A stretch of DNA of 64,000 bases from Oncomelania hupensis (GCA_036898135.1 CM072513.1:77601963-77665962), one strand, 5' to 3'. Shown: positions 1 to 11,922, numbered from the stretch's first letter. Notes: generated by a model from the letters alone, not told the origin. Numbers and translations: made by a program.

Positions 1-330
1 ACAACATCAACAACAACATCGTCGTCATCATCATCATTATCAACAACATCATTATCAACATAATTTATGATCATCATCATCTTCATCTTCATCATCATCG
101 TCGTCGTCGTCCTCACCATTCATCATCAACGTCTTGAACAACAGCATCATTATCATCATCATCAACTACAACATCATCATCTCATCAACACCAACACCAA
201 CAACATCATCAATAGCATTATCTTCATTATCGTAATCATGATCAACATCATCATCTTTTATCATCAACTTCATCATCATCATCGCCGTCACCATTTATCA
301 TCATAGTGATGAACAACATCATTAGCATCA
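1..330. repeat. CAT/CAA trinucleotide low-complexity tract
   Basis: Imperfect (ATC)n, (CAA)n and (GTC)n trinucleotides fill the left edge. The open frame across them is poly-His/Ile/Val, an artefact of the repeat. No gene is supported. Confidence 0.9.
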
Positions 331-539
331 TAACGGTTCAGCGACTCAGCAAATTCAGCAGATGTTAAAAAAGGTAAGTGTGCTGTCACAGAGCAATAGT
401 ACTACTAATTTAGCCGTGTCAGTTCAAACACACACACAATATCAAAAGTTAGCGAAACATTTTAATAAAGAAAACTTTATTCACACACACAAAGTGCAAT
501 TTGTTTGAAGATAGTAAATAGTACACATGAACTACAAAC

Positions 540-1155
540 AATGGCAATAACAAATGCTAAAAAAATGACGCACAAATCGCTAATAAATAAATTACTAACA
601 TAATATTACCTAATTAATACTATTTTTAAAGCTCACCGAATTTCGTTGAAAATTAAACTCCGCCAATTTTTGGCACTGTAGACAAATTAAACGTGACAAA
701 TTTCCCGACTTGGAACATACGACTTCCTCACCTTCCTCCCAATGCTACAATGTAAAGTGACTGCCAAACTGCTCCATAATTGGAGCTTACATTCACCGCT
801 TGTTTAAAGGACCCAAAGATAACACATTTTACACACATTTTCATATTCACAATGAGTGTTGCCTCACAGCGCTATGATTTTAAAATAAAGCCGTTATCTT
901 CAGGATGTAAGTTGTTTTGTTTTAAAGAATACTACAAATACTACAAATCTTGACAATAAAAATGCTACAAAAAAACGTACAAATCGCGAAAAACAAAATT
1001 GAAAAACATGATGTTACATAATGAAAAGTATTTTTCAAACTCACCTAACTTTGTTGCAAATCAAACTAAATGCTCCAAAATCTGGCACTGGATAGAGGAT
1101 AAAAAGTTGGTAGAGAAAAAAATGAGCCAGATTTTCCGACTTGGACCATACGACT
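540..1155. repeat. Diverged direct duplication (about 200-bp units)
   Basis: Positions about 540-730 and 948-1155 share an ordered series of words: AATGCTA then AAAAA, ACAAATCGC, a CTCACC(G/T)AA block, 'TGGCACTG' and 'CGACTTGGA(A/C)CATACGACT'. The units are about 410 bp apart and clearly diverged. Type unknown; probably an old mobile element. Confidence 0.55.
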
Positions 1156-1299
1156 CCCTACCGAGGCACTCGCACCCCTCCCTGACCCTCGTCCCAGTGT
1201 TACGGGCAGTCGCAACACCCACCGACAACCGGGTGTTGCGACGTCCCGCAACACTGATCCGGGGGTCAGGGAGGTAGTACGAGTGTCCGGTTTAGGGAG
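1154..1299. repeat. Long imperfect hairpin, GC-rich
   Basis: Arms of about 70 bp fold around position 1226. Paired blocks include CTCCCTA/TAGGGAG, CACTCG/CGAGTG, CTGACCC/GGGGTCAG, CAGTGTT/AACACTG and CAACACCC/GGGTGTTG. The two strands also translate into similar peptides, as expected of an inverted repeat. It is GC-rich in an AT-rich setting and sits at the end of the diverged duplication. Could be a MITE or foldback remnant. Confidence 0.7.
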
Positions 1300-2136
1300 T
1301 AGTGATGTGTCGCAAGCGGGAAATCTGGGGAGAGTTCACCTGGATTGACAAAACCCTCGCCATCCCTGCCCAAGTCCTGGCCAGGGACGGCAAGGGAGAC
1401 AATATAGTTCCAGGGAACACTCCATTTTGAATACTGCTCACTTATATACCCACTATTCGTAATCAGTGTTACATAACAGGCCTAGGTAAAGTACATGTAT
1501 CAAACCATAACAAAGTATTGTTTCAGGCAAAATCATAAACATTCCTAAAAGGTCGAATAGATCCGGTATACTGTGAACCATTTTGTGCTGAAAAAATAAG
1601 AAAAAGGCAAAAAGTGGTACAATTATTATTTTTGATTTTGTTGCACACCTTCCAAATTAACTAGTATCTATAACACTAGCAAACCAATTCCCATCATCCA
1701 ATTTTGTTTTGATGTTAATAGAGGTATTTCCCATTTGCACAAAACAGCCGAGTTCAAAAACACAGCCAAAGAGCGTGCCAGCAAGAAAGGGGTAAGTGAA
1801 CACTGTTCACTAGGCCCCGGATTTAGGCAACCAATCCGTAATACAGTAACTATTATATTATAATGTAACCAATATAATAAAGTCCAGTATCTATTATATT
1901 ATAATTTAACCACTAACTCTCATCAGTGCCTCAAGAAAAAAAATGTAATTGCCATTGTCGCGTTGCCTTATGCACGTCTCTGCAACACAAAGTATTGCGC
2001 TGTGCTAGTGGACATTGGAGTAGATTGGATGACATACTACGTGATTTTCTGTGGAATGCTTTACTCTACCCTGAACAGGAGGACCACTATTGACAGTGGC
2101 GGTAACTTTCTTTTCCTTTTTTTTGTCTTATGGAAC
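1300..2136. other. Unannotated stretch
   Basis: No coding, RNA or repeat feature recognised. A short near-duplication of the motif 'ATCTATTATATTATAAT' occurs around 1848-1910. Confidence 0.6.
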
Positions 2137-2185
2137 AAACACACACACACACGCACGCACACACACACACACACACCCACCCACA

Positions 2186-2239
<54 letters not shown>

Positions 2240-2450
2240 TTTCGAGATTTTATTCTCTGACAACAAGCATAAACATATGCACACAGAGAAGTTGATAAAC
2301 CTTGACAAAATGCAATCGTCATCATTTACATGTACATACAAAATCTTGGATCAAGACACACACGCGCAATTCAACAACACCACACACACACACGCACACA
2401 CACACACACACACATACACGAACATACACAAACATACACTCACATCATAA
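2137..2450. repeat. (CA)n microsatellites
   Basis: Two interrupted (CA)n tracts, about 2137-2236 and 2380-2440, separated by unique sequence. His/Thr and Cys/Val open frames here are artefacts. Confidence 0.95.
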
Positions 2451-2663
2451 TTTTCTTCATCATCTTTAAACAATTTTAGACGTCCAGTTCCCTCTCTCCA
2501 TCTCTCAATCTTAAAAAAAAAAGAATAAATAAATAGAATAAATAAACAAATAATAAAATTATTACATTAAAGACGAGCTGTGTCATTATATCAAAACAGA
2601 TCAAACTTATAATTTATTTAACACATGCCTCGCATATTTATAGTATCGAAATGTTTACACTCC

Positions 2664-2665
<2 letters not shown>

Positions 2666-2726
<61 letters not shown>

Positions 2727-2731
2727 AGCTC

Positions 2732-2798
<67 letters not shown>

Positions 2799-2870
2799 GT
2801 ACATTTATATAGCGCAGTTTTCTGAAAAATGCCCAGGCTCACTGTGCTTCACAATTAAAAACTTAATTTA
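2666..2870 (-). repeat. (GA)n plus (AAT)n abutting a SINE/LINE 3' end
   Basis: (GA)n at 2666-2725 is followed by (AAT)n at about 2733-2797. Next comes 'CATTTATATAGCGCAG'. Read on the minus strand this is the 'GCGCTATATAAAT' 3' motif running into an (ATT)n tail, the usual 3' end of L2-like LINEs and the SINEs they mobilise. The trinucleotide is probably the retroposon tail. Confidence 0.6.
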
Positions 2871-3120
2871 AGAATATGTAAAAAACACATTTTATGTAAA
2901 AACTTCACACTTAAAAAGGAAGTCATAAACAATAATGCAAGAGCAGTGACAAAGCCATGCATAGCACAACAAAAACAATCAGGACATATCTGCGGCACAC
3001 ACTAAAATCGTTGACAATGACAATACATGTATAAAAAACAATTAAATAATAGTCGATTTTTGTATACATTAAAGCTAGGGAGGAGCATTTTTGTATAAAT
3101 TAATGTGAGGGAGGGGCAAT

Positions 3121-3272
3121 TTAGTGTAGTTTAGCTCAGTTGTCTGGGCGTCAGACGAGGCGCCCAAAGGCTGCAAGTGGGCACCTCAGGCGGCTGAGTG
3201 AGATCCTGTACGGGCCAGTGCGTCGAGCGGCTCTTGAGCTGAAAAGGCGCTTTATATGAAAAGACAAATAAG

Positions 3273-3303
<31 letters not shown>

Positions 3304-3305
3304 AT
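3121..3305 (+). mobile_element. SINE-2 family, 3' portion with (AAAT)n tail
   Basis: Plus-strand copy of the family that is most complete at 19756-20265. It contains the CAGTTGTCTGGGCGTCAGAC block, a 'GATCCTGTACGGGCCAG' block, 'CTCTTGAGCTGAAAAGGCGC', then TTTATATGAA and an (AAAT)n tail at about 3265-3304. The tRNA-like head is missing, so the copy is 5' truncated. Confidence 0.75.
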
Positions 3306-3700
3306 GTCCAACTATTCTAGTGCGTGAAGGCGTAGGACGGAAGGAAATCACATCAATTAAATCCGTTTAAAAATAATAATACTTGCATTAATTATTATAA
3401 AGTACGGTCTGTTCTTTTATCAGTACAAATGGCTTTTCTGCGGTTAATTATTATAAAGCACTTTTTGTTCTTTTATCATTACAAATGACTTTCTGATAAA
3501 GTACCTTCTTCGGCGATTCTCTGATCGTATATCATCACAATGATCTAATACCATTATCACATTCCTCACGTTCACTTCTCACGTACGTCTGAGTGCATTA
3601 CAAACAAATGGGCTTATGGAAACAATGTAATATAGTAATATAGGTTCATTTGGTCTTTGACGCCGTAGAGGTAGTCCTCGTACTTATGGCTTTTTCCTGG
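3306..3700. other. Unannotated stretch
   Basis: A direct near-repeat is visible at about 3395-3430 and 3450-3490 ('ATTATTATAAAG' followed by TGTTCTTTTATCA). Otherwise nothing is recognised. Confidence 0.5.
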
Positions 3701-4190
3701 GTCGTTCCGATCTTTCTTTCTGTCTATTATATATTTTAATTCCTTTTCTTTCTTTCTTTCTTTCTTACTTTCATTTTTTCTTTCTTTCTTTTTTTCTTTT
3801 CTTTTCTGTTTTTTTTTCCTGTGTTTTATTTTATTTCACGTTGTTTTATTTTCTTTTTGTTTTTGTTTTGTTCCTTCTTTCTTTTTTTTCTTTTCTTTCT
3901 TTCTTTGTTTTTTCCCTTCTTTCTTTCTCTCTTTCTTTTTATTTTTTTCCTTTCTGTTTTTCCCTTTCGTTCTTTCCGTCGTTCTTTTTTTTCCATTCCT
4001 TCGGTTATTTATCTTATTCTTTTCTTATGTGCTTTTTTCCTTGTCTTCTTCCTTCCTTCCTTCCTTCTTCTTCTTCTTCTTCTTCTTCTTCTTCTTCTTC
4101 TTCTTCTTCTTCTTCTTCTTCTTCTTCTTCTTCTTCTTCTTCGTCGTCGTCGTCGTCGTCTTTCTTTCTTTCTTTCTTTCTTTTCTTTTG
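3700..4190. repeat. Pyrimidine tract with (CTT)n core
   Basis: T-rich (CTTT)n grades into pure (CTT)n at about 4064-4142, then (CGT)n, then (CTTT)n. The Leu-, Ser- or Phe-rich open frames are artefacts. Confidence 0.95.
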
Positions 4191-4931
4191 TCATCCCAAT
4201 GTCAGAGATGTCCACAAAGGTAGAATAGTCTCCAAACACTTTTATTCGTCCTTATCGATCAGAGTGACTCAATTGTTTCAGGACGTTCGACAACGCTAGA
4301 ATGTTGCAAGTGGACGCGGCTGGAGTTAGTTCCTTTTTTCGGCCATCGCCTTGTGCAGCTCTTTGAGCTATTAGGAGCTCAGCAGATTAGAACAGTTACT
4401 TTACTTAAAACGCCCCGAATTCGAAGACTTTGTTTACTTTTTGGCGAAAACGGTTGAATCCTATAATTTGCATTGCATTGTTTTTACATTATATAATGAT
4501 ACAGTGGACTTTTCTTGCTCTACGCCAAAGTTGGAATTCTTCCACTTCTTTTCTATTATTTCGCCTGTTTTAACGGTATAATCGTGTGACCTTTGACCCT
4601 AGTTCTGAGCGAACCACACGATTTAAAGAGTGCGTCGTTGGTGTCGGCGGTAGGATAGGGTCTTGTTTTATCAACCTAAAACAAACCAAACGAAAACTTA
4701 CCGAGCAATCTTTTTATTACTGATTCTGACCCTCACAGGCTTTAGGGGGATTTTATTTTTAACTCAAGACTGACTATTGACAAGCCGTGGTTATTAATAG
4801 GCACAAACACTACGGAATTTATTTCTTTGAAAAATAAACATACTTTCGATTTTTCTTGTTGATGGTGTTGTGGCTGTAAGACATTCTTTTTCAGTGTGGC
4901 AATTTACACTCAATGTTACAGCCCTGTAGTT
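4191..4931. other. Unannotated stretch
   Basis: No recognisable feature on either strand. Confidence 0.5.
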
Positions 4932-6512
4932 TCGGGTAAAGAACACAATAGACCCAACTTTTCCCGCCGTGTCGTAAGAGGCGATGTCAGCACGGCCACA
5001 CTATGCGAAAGTCTTCTACACAGAAGTCACCGGCCAGGACTGAGGAACTTCATGTTACTACAGGTTCAAAGACCACGTGCGAGCCGCACTGGGTACACCA
5101 AAGCGAGCCGCACTGTATTCGTGAATTTTGGCCGTGGCCAACAGCCTGGAGAGGATTAGGCCAAAAACACACAGATGAAAAGAACCATTCACTCCATACC
5201 GGATCGGTCGTGGCCCGGGTCACCAAGGACCGCGCCTTCCGCTGGCCACCAGGACTGAGGCGAGAAGAAGTTGAGGCAGCACTGCAATCGCTGAAGGGGA
5301 AGTCAGCGGGAGTGGACAACATACCTGCAGAATTGCATCAAGCAGGAGGTGAAGTGATGATTGACGTCCTCGCCATTATCTGTAACAAAATCTGGCAGAG
5401 TGGGGAGTGGCCTACACCATTGCCTCAGTCGCTTGTCATCACTCTTCCCCCAAAAAAGGTAACCTTTAGGAGTGTGAAAATTACCGCACCATCAGCCTCA
5501 TCAGCCATCCCAGCAAAGTCCTCCTGAAAATAATATATACTCAACAGGTTAAAACTTCAATCTGAAAAAAATCATAGATGAAGAACAAGCGGGATTCATG
5601 GCATGGCGAAGGACCACTGAACAGATTTTCAACCTCAGAATAATCTGCGATAAATACTTACAGCACCAATAACATCTATATCACGTGTTTGCAGACTTCA
5701 AGAAGGTGTTTGACCCAGTCTGGCATGCAGCTATGTGTGCAACCATGAGAGTGTACAACATCATCCCTAACATTATTAAAGTCATCAAAAACCTGTATGA
5801 CAAGGTTAGCAATGCAGTCCTCCACAACAACGCCACATCGGGACCTGGTTCAGAATAACAATCGGCGTGCGTCAAGGATGCCTACTCTCTCCAACAGTCT
5901 TCAACATCTTCCTAGAGCGCATCATGTCAGATGCCCTTGCAGATCACAAAGGCACAGTCAGCATTGGGGGTAGTGCAATCTCCAACCTCCGTTTTGCGGA
6001 TGACATTGATGGATTGACTGGAATAAGTGCAGAGAAGACCAAAACGATGACCAACAATACCAATGGCATCAACACGGACATCAAAGTCAAGGCCAATCCC
6101 TCAACGCAGTGCATAGCTTCAAATATTTAGGAGCCATTGTATTAGACAATGGATCCCGACAGGAAGTCCCCTCCAGGATCGCACAAACAACTGCTGCCCT
6201 GACAAGAATGAAGCCCATTTGAAAAGATAAGACCATCAGTTTACGTTTCAAGGTAAGGCTGCTGCGTTCCCTTGTCATCTCCCTGTTCCTATACGCTTGC
6301 GAAACATGGACTCTCACAGCAGATCTACAACGAAGAATACAAAGCATGGAGATGAGGTGCAACACAAGACTTCTGGGTATTTCCTATAACCAGCACATCA
6401 CCAAAGACGATATCCCACAAACCATCACACAAGCCATTGGACAACACGATGACATCACAGTGATTAAGAAACGGAAACTCCGATGACATTGCCACGTCAC
6501 CAAGTCACAATG
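4932..6512 (+). mobile_element. RTE-like LINE copy A, internally deleted
   Basis: Same family as the full-length element at 36823-40143. It starts with the shared 5' leader (AATAGACCCAAC, then TGTCGTAAGAGGCGA). At about 5249 it jumps from a point equivalent to 37157 to one equivalent to about 38617, so roughly 1.46 kb covering the endonuclease is gone. Reverse transcriptase motifs remain in separate frames: EEVEAALQSLKGKSAGVDNI, GVRQGC, FNIFLERIMSDAL and FADDIDG (around 5993). Many stops and frameshifts make it a pseudogene. It lacks the 3' end, stopping at 6512 exactly where the hairpin MITE begins. Confidence 0.9.
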
Positions 6513-6661
6513 TGTATGTCTCTCTTACGAGGGATAAATGAAAATTAGCAGTTCCGGTCGAGCCGTGTTCTCAAGGTTGTGGCTGAGAGGCGGGAGTCAA
6601 ATACTCCTCTCGGCTGCATAACCTTGAGAACACGGCCCGATCCTCGTAAGAGAGACATACA
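6513..6661. mobile_element. 149-bp MITE, near-complete hairpin
   Basis: Perfect 20-bp terminal inverted repeats: TGTATGTCTCTCTTACGAGG at 6513-6532 and its complement at 6642-6661. A second perfect stem follows (GCCGTGTTCTCAAGGTT / AACCTTGAGAACACGGC), then GAGAGG/CCTCTC near the centre. The left arm has about 28 extra bases between the first two stems. Non-coding, so a non-autonomous DNA transposon is the best label. I see no clear TSD. Confidence 0.75.
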
Positions 6662-7010
6662 AATTGTTGCCCTGCAAGGTGGTGAAACGTGTTGATAGTA
6701 AACCGGTTTGCCGGCTACCTGTGCCCCGACACTCTCTACAAGTCACTTGCCACTGACTTGCATCAAATGCCTGCCGACAGGGTCGTCCTGCTCACCAACA
6801 AAAGAAGAAGACGAATGGTCAGGCGGGGAGGACATATGTCGTGTCGCCTTGTCCTGCATAACCCATTGGCCACACCAAAGGAGTCAGCACAGCAGGAGCC
6901 ACCCAAGGCTAGACTAACCAACAAATGGAAGGCAGACAATTTCTCTCCCAAGCGTGAACCTGTCGTCTCCCATTCCGCCACACGTAGATGGCATCAACAT
7001 ACATGTAGAT
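6662..7010. other. Unannotated stretch with an unrecognised open frame
   Basis: A 149-codon frame opens at 6689 and runs into the LINE-2 fragment. Its N-terminal half is Arg/Lys-rich (NKRRRRMVRRGG) and matches no family I know. It is probably a mobile-element scrap. Confidence 0.3.
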
Positions 7011-7320
7011 TACGTTTGCAAAGGTACCTCATAAGTAAATTAAAATTTAATTTTGTTGTCGATCCTGATGCTAGAAGTGCCTTTCTCATCTCAATTATGC
7101 GTCATCAGTATGGTGTGATGCAGGAGAAGTGCATATAAATCAACTAAACTCTTAGCACCATAGAGCAGGGACGACTATCCTTGATGAACTGTCTTTCATC
7201 ATCGGAAAAACGTAACGCATCAAACCTAATATCCTTGTACCATCAGTTTTCATGTAACATTGCAACCCTCTTGTTATGTTTATGTGCGAAACCTGCCTCT
7301 CATCAGCTCACTCTTTCTGT
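7011..7320 (+). pseudogene. LINE-2 C-terminal fragment
   Basis: Matches the more complete LINE relic at 61005-62500. Shared translated words in shifting frames are HVDY(V/I)CK, LPFSSQ-like, FHHRKNV and the T-C-x-x-x-C region. The DNA 'CTTTCATCATCGGAAAAACG' is shared exactly. Decayed, with stops. Confidence 0.65.
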
Positions 7321-7512
7321 CTGTCTCTCTCTCTCTGTCTCTGTCTCTTTCTCTACCCATTACCCCTTCCCCACCTCACTCGCTTTCTCTCTATAACACC
7401 ATCCACCTCCCTCTTCCTTCTCTCTCTGTCTGCCCCTCTCTCTTACTCGCTAATCCCCCACTATTTACCTGTACCTACTCTCTCCCTCCATCTCTCTCTA
7501 TACTACTACTAT

Positions 7513-7578
<66 letters not shown>

Positions 7579-7598
7579 CACCACTACTACTACTACTA
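7321..7598. repeat. CT-rich then (TAC)n microsatellite
   Basis: Pyrimidine-rich DNA, then (ACT)n at about 7499-7568 and (ACC)n, into which a SINE-1 dimer inserted. The poly-Leu and poly-Tyr frames are artefacts. Confidence 0.9.
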
Positions 7599-8707
7599 TT
7601 CCCCCGCTGGGGTGCCGGGGGTTTCAGTATAAATAGTATCCCCACTTTCTGGAAATTTAGTGCTTTAAATTCCCACTGTCGCTGTCTTCCTCATTTGCTC
7701 TTTCCCATTCCCGATCTGTCCTACTACTCTGCTATACTATCTTCTTCTTCGCTAGATCAATGACCTACCTTTTTTCTTGAAAACTCTTCCTGGACAAGAC
7801 TCCTTGTTTGTGTATGGGGTCTGTTGGATCAGCTTGGGAGTGTTGGACGCTTTCTGCCGGGTGGTCACTAGGGCTTCCTATGAATGTACTATTTAGCAAT
7901 ATAGGCATTTTATATGTATGTTTTTTGTTGATGATTTATAATGATGTTTGTATTCTATTTTGTTTTTGTAATCGGGGAGTTCGCGTAGTTGAGGTCAACC
8001 CTCAGCCGTCCCTCGCGTGGGATGTCTTTATTGTAAAGTGACTGGCCGGTGGAGGGCATTCAATTTTCCCACTGGGGTTGTTTCAACAGATCTTTTATGC
8101 GGATCGGGGGTTGTCCGGTCCTGATTTGGCTCGGAAGAGTCCGCTGGACCTAAAGCAATAATAAATCAATCAATCAATCATTCTGGAAATTTAGTGCTTT
8201 AAATTCCCACTGTCGCTGTCTTTATCATTTGTTTTTTCTCATTCCTGCTCTGTTCTATCAATCTGCTATACTATCTTCTTCTTCGCTAGACCAGTCATCT
8301 ACCTTTTTTCTTGAAAACTCTTCCGGGACAAAACTCCTTATTGGTGTGTGAGGTCTGTTGGATCAGCTTGGGAATATTGGACGCTTTTCTGCCAGGTAGT
8401 CACTAAGGCTTCCTATGATGTTATTATTTAGCAATGTAGGCATTTTATATGTATGTGTTTTGTTGATATTTTATAATGATGTTTGTTTTCTATTTTGTTT
8501 TTGTAAACGGGGGTTCCATAAATTAGAATATAGCCTCAGCGTCCCCTGCGTGGAATGTCTTTATTGTAAAGTGACTGGCTGGTGGAGTGCCTTCAGTTTT
8601 ACCACTAGGGTTGTTTCAGCAGATCTTTTATGCGGATCAGGGGTTGTCTGGTCCTGATTTGGCTCGGAAGAGTCCGCTGGACCTAAAGCAACAATCATGT
8701 AATGAAT
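7599..8707 (+). mobile_element. SINE-1 dimer (7599-8179 plus 8180-8707)
   Basis: Unit 1 starts at CCCCCGCTGGGGTGCCGG and runs to AAGCAATAATAAATCAATC with an (AATC)n tail. Unit 2 begins directly at TTCTGGAAATTTAG, about 45 bp into the body, and ends GCAACAATCATGTAATG. Both outer flanks are (ACT)n containing ACTACTACTATT, so the TSD cannot be separated from the microsatellite. SINE-1 landmarks: CAGTATAAATAGTATCCCC near the 5' end, TTGTAAAGTGACTGGC in the middle, and GTCCTGATTTGGCTCGGAAG then AGTCCGCTGGACCTAAAGCA at the 3' end. Confidence 0.85.
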
Positions 8708-8830
8708 GTAACTACTACTATTACTATTACTACTAGTGTTATTACTACTACCACTATTACTACTACTATTACTACTACTACTATTACTACTACTACTATT
8801 ACTACTACTACTACTACTAATAATAGTAAA
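8708..8830. repeat. (ACT)n microsatellite
   Basis: Continuation of the trinucleotide tract that flanks the SINE dimer. From 8831 to 9219 there are GAC/GAT-rich and otherwise unrecognised sequences. Confidence 0.9.
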
Positions 8831-9228
8831 TGACGATGGCGACGACGACGACGTAGATGATGATAATGATGGTGAGGATGATAATAGTAATGAATTAGGA
8901 TGTTGGGGGAAGATGAAAAGGTCGAGCTCTTGTTTGATGGATCAACGAGAGAGAAGGAGGAGAAAAAGAGAAGAAGGGTGAAGGAGAAACGGTGAAACTA
9001 GCCTGATCTAGTCTGCTTCCCAATCTCTTATCCTTAATAAATGGAAACAGGGGTAGACTGTGCTTGGCAGCAGCTACTGGGATTAATTTATGTATCGTGG
9101 CGGAAGTTGCAAGTGTCGTATGAATGACGTATAAAAAGTTATGTGAAATACGGTTACAGCCACAAGTGAAGGGTGAATGACATATCTTCTTGATGGATAG
9201 TCACAGCCACAGGTGTAGTATGAAAGAC

Positions 9229-11684
9229 TACCCTTATCCTATCCTATCCCATAACTCGGAGGTCGTCGACCACAGAATGATCGTTTAACCAGCGTACGCC
9301 ATCTTTCCCTGTCCTCAGCAACCCTGATTGTTTCACTCAGTGTCAAACCAGTCCATTCTCGAATGTTGTCCTCCCACTTCTTCTTCGGTCTCCCTATTCT
9401 TCTACCTCCTTGCACTGTGCCTTGCATGGTGGTCTTTGCAAGACCTGATGATCTGGTGACGTGGCCATACCATCGGAGTTTCCGTTTTTTCACCACTGTG
9501 AGCAGGTCATCGTGTTGTCCAATGGCTTGTGTGATGGTGTGTCGGACTTCGTCGTTGGTGATGTGTTGGGTATAGGAAATGCCCAGAAGTCTTCTGTAGC
9601 ACCTCATCTCCATGCTTTGTATTCTTCGTTGGAGATCTGCTGTGAGGATCCATGTTTCGCAAGCATGTAGAAAGATGGAGATGACAAGGGAGCGCAGCAG
9701 CCTTACCTTGGAATGTAGACTGATGGTCCTGTCTTTCCAAATCGGCTTCAACCTCGCCAGGGCAGCAGTTGTTTGTGCGATCCCGGAGAGGACTTCCTGT
9801 CGGGACCCATGTTCTGATACAATGACTCCTAAATATTTGAAGCTATGCACTGTGTTGAGGGATTGGCCTTGGACTTTGATGTCCGTGTTTATGCCATTGG
9901 TGTTGTTGGCCATCATTTTGGTCTTTTCTGCACTTATTTCCATTCCATAGGCTCTGGAGGTGGTGCCAAGCCTCTGTATCAGCTGTTCAAGTTCTTGTTC
10001 CTCTCCAGCCAATCCATCAATGTCATCCGCAAAACGAAGGTTGGAGATTGCTCTTCCCCTATGCTGACTGTGGCCTCATGGTCTGCAAGGGCATCTGACA
10101 TGATGCGCTCTAGGAAGATGTTGAAGACTGTTTGTAAAGGATTCTTGTAGCAAGATAAAAAGGGGAAAAACTCAAGAACACAGGCAATAAGTTTCCCACA
10201 CTGTATTATTATAAATCTAACATCTATGTCATCAGACTCCAATATTTCATACTTGCACACAAAACACTTCATAACATAAACAATTTAAAAAAAAGGTTTA
10301 CTTATAAATTGCGCAGCTAAGTGGGAGAACCAAAAGTATGAAAATCAATACCTACAATGGAGTGGTCAACTCACTACAATCTGAAGGAAAACATAACACC
10401 ACAGTCTTCATAACACCACAGTCTTCACAAACCACAGGAAGAGACCGGATACACAACAGTACGTTTCACAGTTGTTGAGGATGACCAGAACGGAACTCAG
10501 CCTGTGCGACACACTTCAGACTGTTCATCACTGTCTCCATTATAAAGTTTCGTTGATATTCCTCGTTTCTCCAACTAAATGATCATGGCATCAGTAATCG
10601 ACATGGCGATAAACTGGCTGGCGAACTGGAGCATAGAAATATGAAACACAGTTCACGGTAACAGCTCGGGACTATCTTGGTAATCCGTCGAGAATATTCG
10701 GCTCTCAGAGTAGCGAGGGACGCTCCGGTAGGAAGGTCCAGAAACAGCTAACTCCTGTCGACTCGGCGTCCAAGGAAGTGGTGCATTCGCTTGCCTCGGT
10801 TCGATTGACGGCCGGGTATTACACGATGCAACTGCAAAGTAATGAACAGGCAGTCTTATCTATCTGCATGAGTGGTAAGCAGCTTTGCAATAGATCTCGG
10901 TTTACATATAGCCGGGCGATTCGAATGAACTGAATATAATTACCTCCGTGCTAGGTCGAAGTTGCCAACTTAATCAGCCTGGTCAGTAGCTTGGTACGAC
11001 ACAGGAACCGTCGCAATATTCGGTTGGACCTGCTTCTTCTAAGCTCTTCGGCGAAAATGCAGTCCGTTCACATCTGACAGTTTCCGTACTCAGATGCCCG
11101 GATCTATTATTCGCATGTTCTTTTCATCGCGCTCTCTGCCTATTAACCAATGAGACTGCGTGTAACGTTATTACTATGTTCCAGATTGGTTGTTCTCAAA
11201 CAACGAGTGACGTAGGTATATCCTTATATCATACATTTATTTTGTCTACGTGGGGGAATCTCAGTACAGGCGCTTGCTATGCAGTGAATGTTACTGAATT
11301 CTTTCACACTGTTGGAGAGAGTAGGCATCCCTGACGCACACCGATTGTTCTGGACCAGTTTCCGATGACACTGTTGTGGAAGATTGCACTGGTAGCCTTG
11401 TCATACAGGCTTTTGATGACTTCAATAATTTTAGGGCTGATGTTGTACACTCTCATGGTTGCCCACAGAGCTGCATGCCAGACTCGGGCAAACGCCTTTT
11501 TGAAGTCTACAAACACATGATATAGGTGTTGTTGGTGCTGTAGGTATTTCTCGCAGATTATTCTGAGGTTGAAAATCTGTTCAATGTTACTTCGCCCTGC
11601 CCTAAATCCTGCTTGCGTTTCAGCTATGATTTGTTCAGCTTGGGGTTTCAACCTGTTGAGTATTATATTCAAAAGGACCTTGCA
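9229..11684 (-). mobile_element. RTE-like LINE copy B, 5' truncated, split by a solo LTR
   Basis: The minus-strand 3' end carries the family's pentanucleotide tail (CCTATCCTATCCC on the plus strand at about 9237-9250). The main open frame, 9239-10012, encodes the RT C-terminal half: EISAEKTKMMANNTNG, HSFKYLGVIVS, ACETWILTADLQRRIQSMEM and RWYGHVTRSSGLAKT. The 11304-11723 frame holds the middle RT domain (NRLKPQAEQII, AGFRAGRS, FVDFKKAFARVWHAALW, GVRQGCLLSPTV). A 1.18-kb LTR separates the two. A 9-bp duplication ATGAAAGAC flanks the whole insertion (9220-9228 and 11685-11693). The 5' end is truncated within the RT, which is usual for LINEs. Confidence 0.9.
10133..11308. mobile_element. Solo LTR nested in LINE copy B
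   Basis: 1176 bp begins TGTAAAGGATTC and ends GAATTCTTTCACA. The ends are TG...CA and imperfectly inverted (TGT-AAAGGATTC against TGTGAAAGAATTC). The 5-bp CTGTT is duplicated at 10128-10132 and 11309-11313. Removing the insertion rejoins the LINE reading frame (FNIFLE to SPTV) exactly. There is no coding capacity. These are the signatures of LTR-LTR recombination of a retrotransposon. Family not identified. Confidence 0.85.
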
Positions 11685-11922
11685 ATGAAAGACACGCCTC
11701 TTGAAATATGGATACATCGACAAGCATTTGCATCAATTCCGGAAAAATGGTCGCATACTTTAACTAAAAAGAATATCCATGAGATAATGTTGCTGTCCTT
11801 GAAATTCGCTTTGTGTTGTTTTTTTCCACATCTCCGTAGTTTTATACTGACACAACAACATGACATAATCATTTCGTGATTTCAATAATTAGGCCTATAT
11901 AACGTTTTAAGATACAGCTTTT

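Noticed and set aside
3821..4299. Long open frames rich in Leu, Ser, Phe, Arg or Lys
   Set aside because: They are translations of (CTT)n and (CTTT)n repeats. The same holds for similar frames at 7260-7763, 17459-17832, 22112-22486, 23990-24962, 47006-47926 and 53182-54231.
7808..8657. Short frames such as GSAWECWTLSAGWSLGLPM recurring across the window
   Set aside because: They are translations of the SINE-1 body in different copies, not a conserved protein family.
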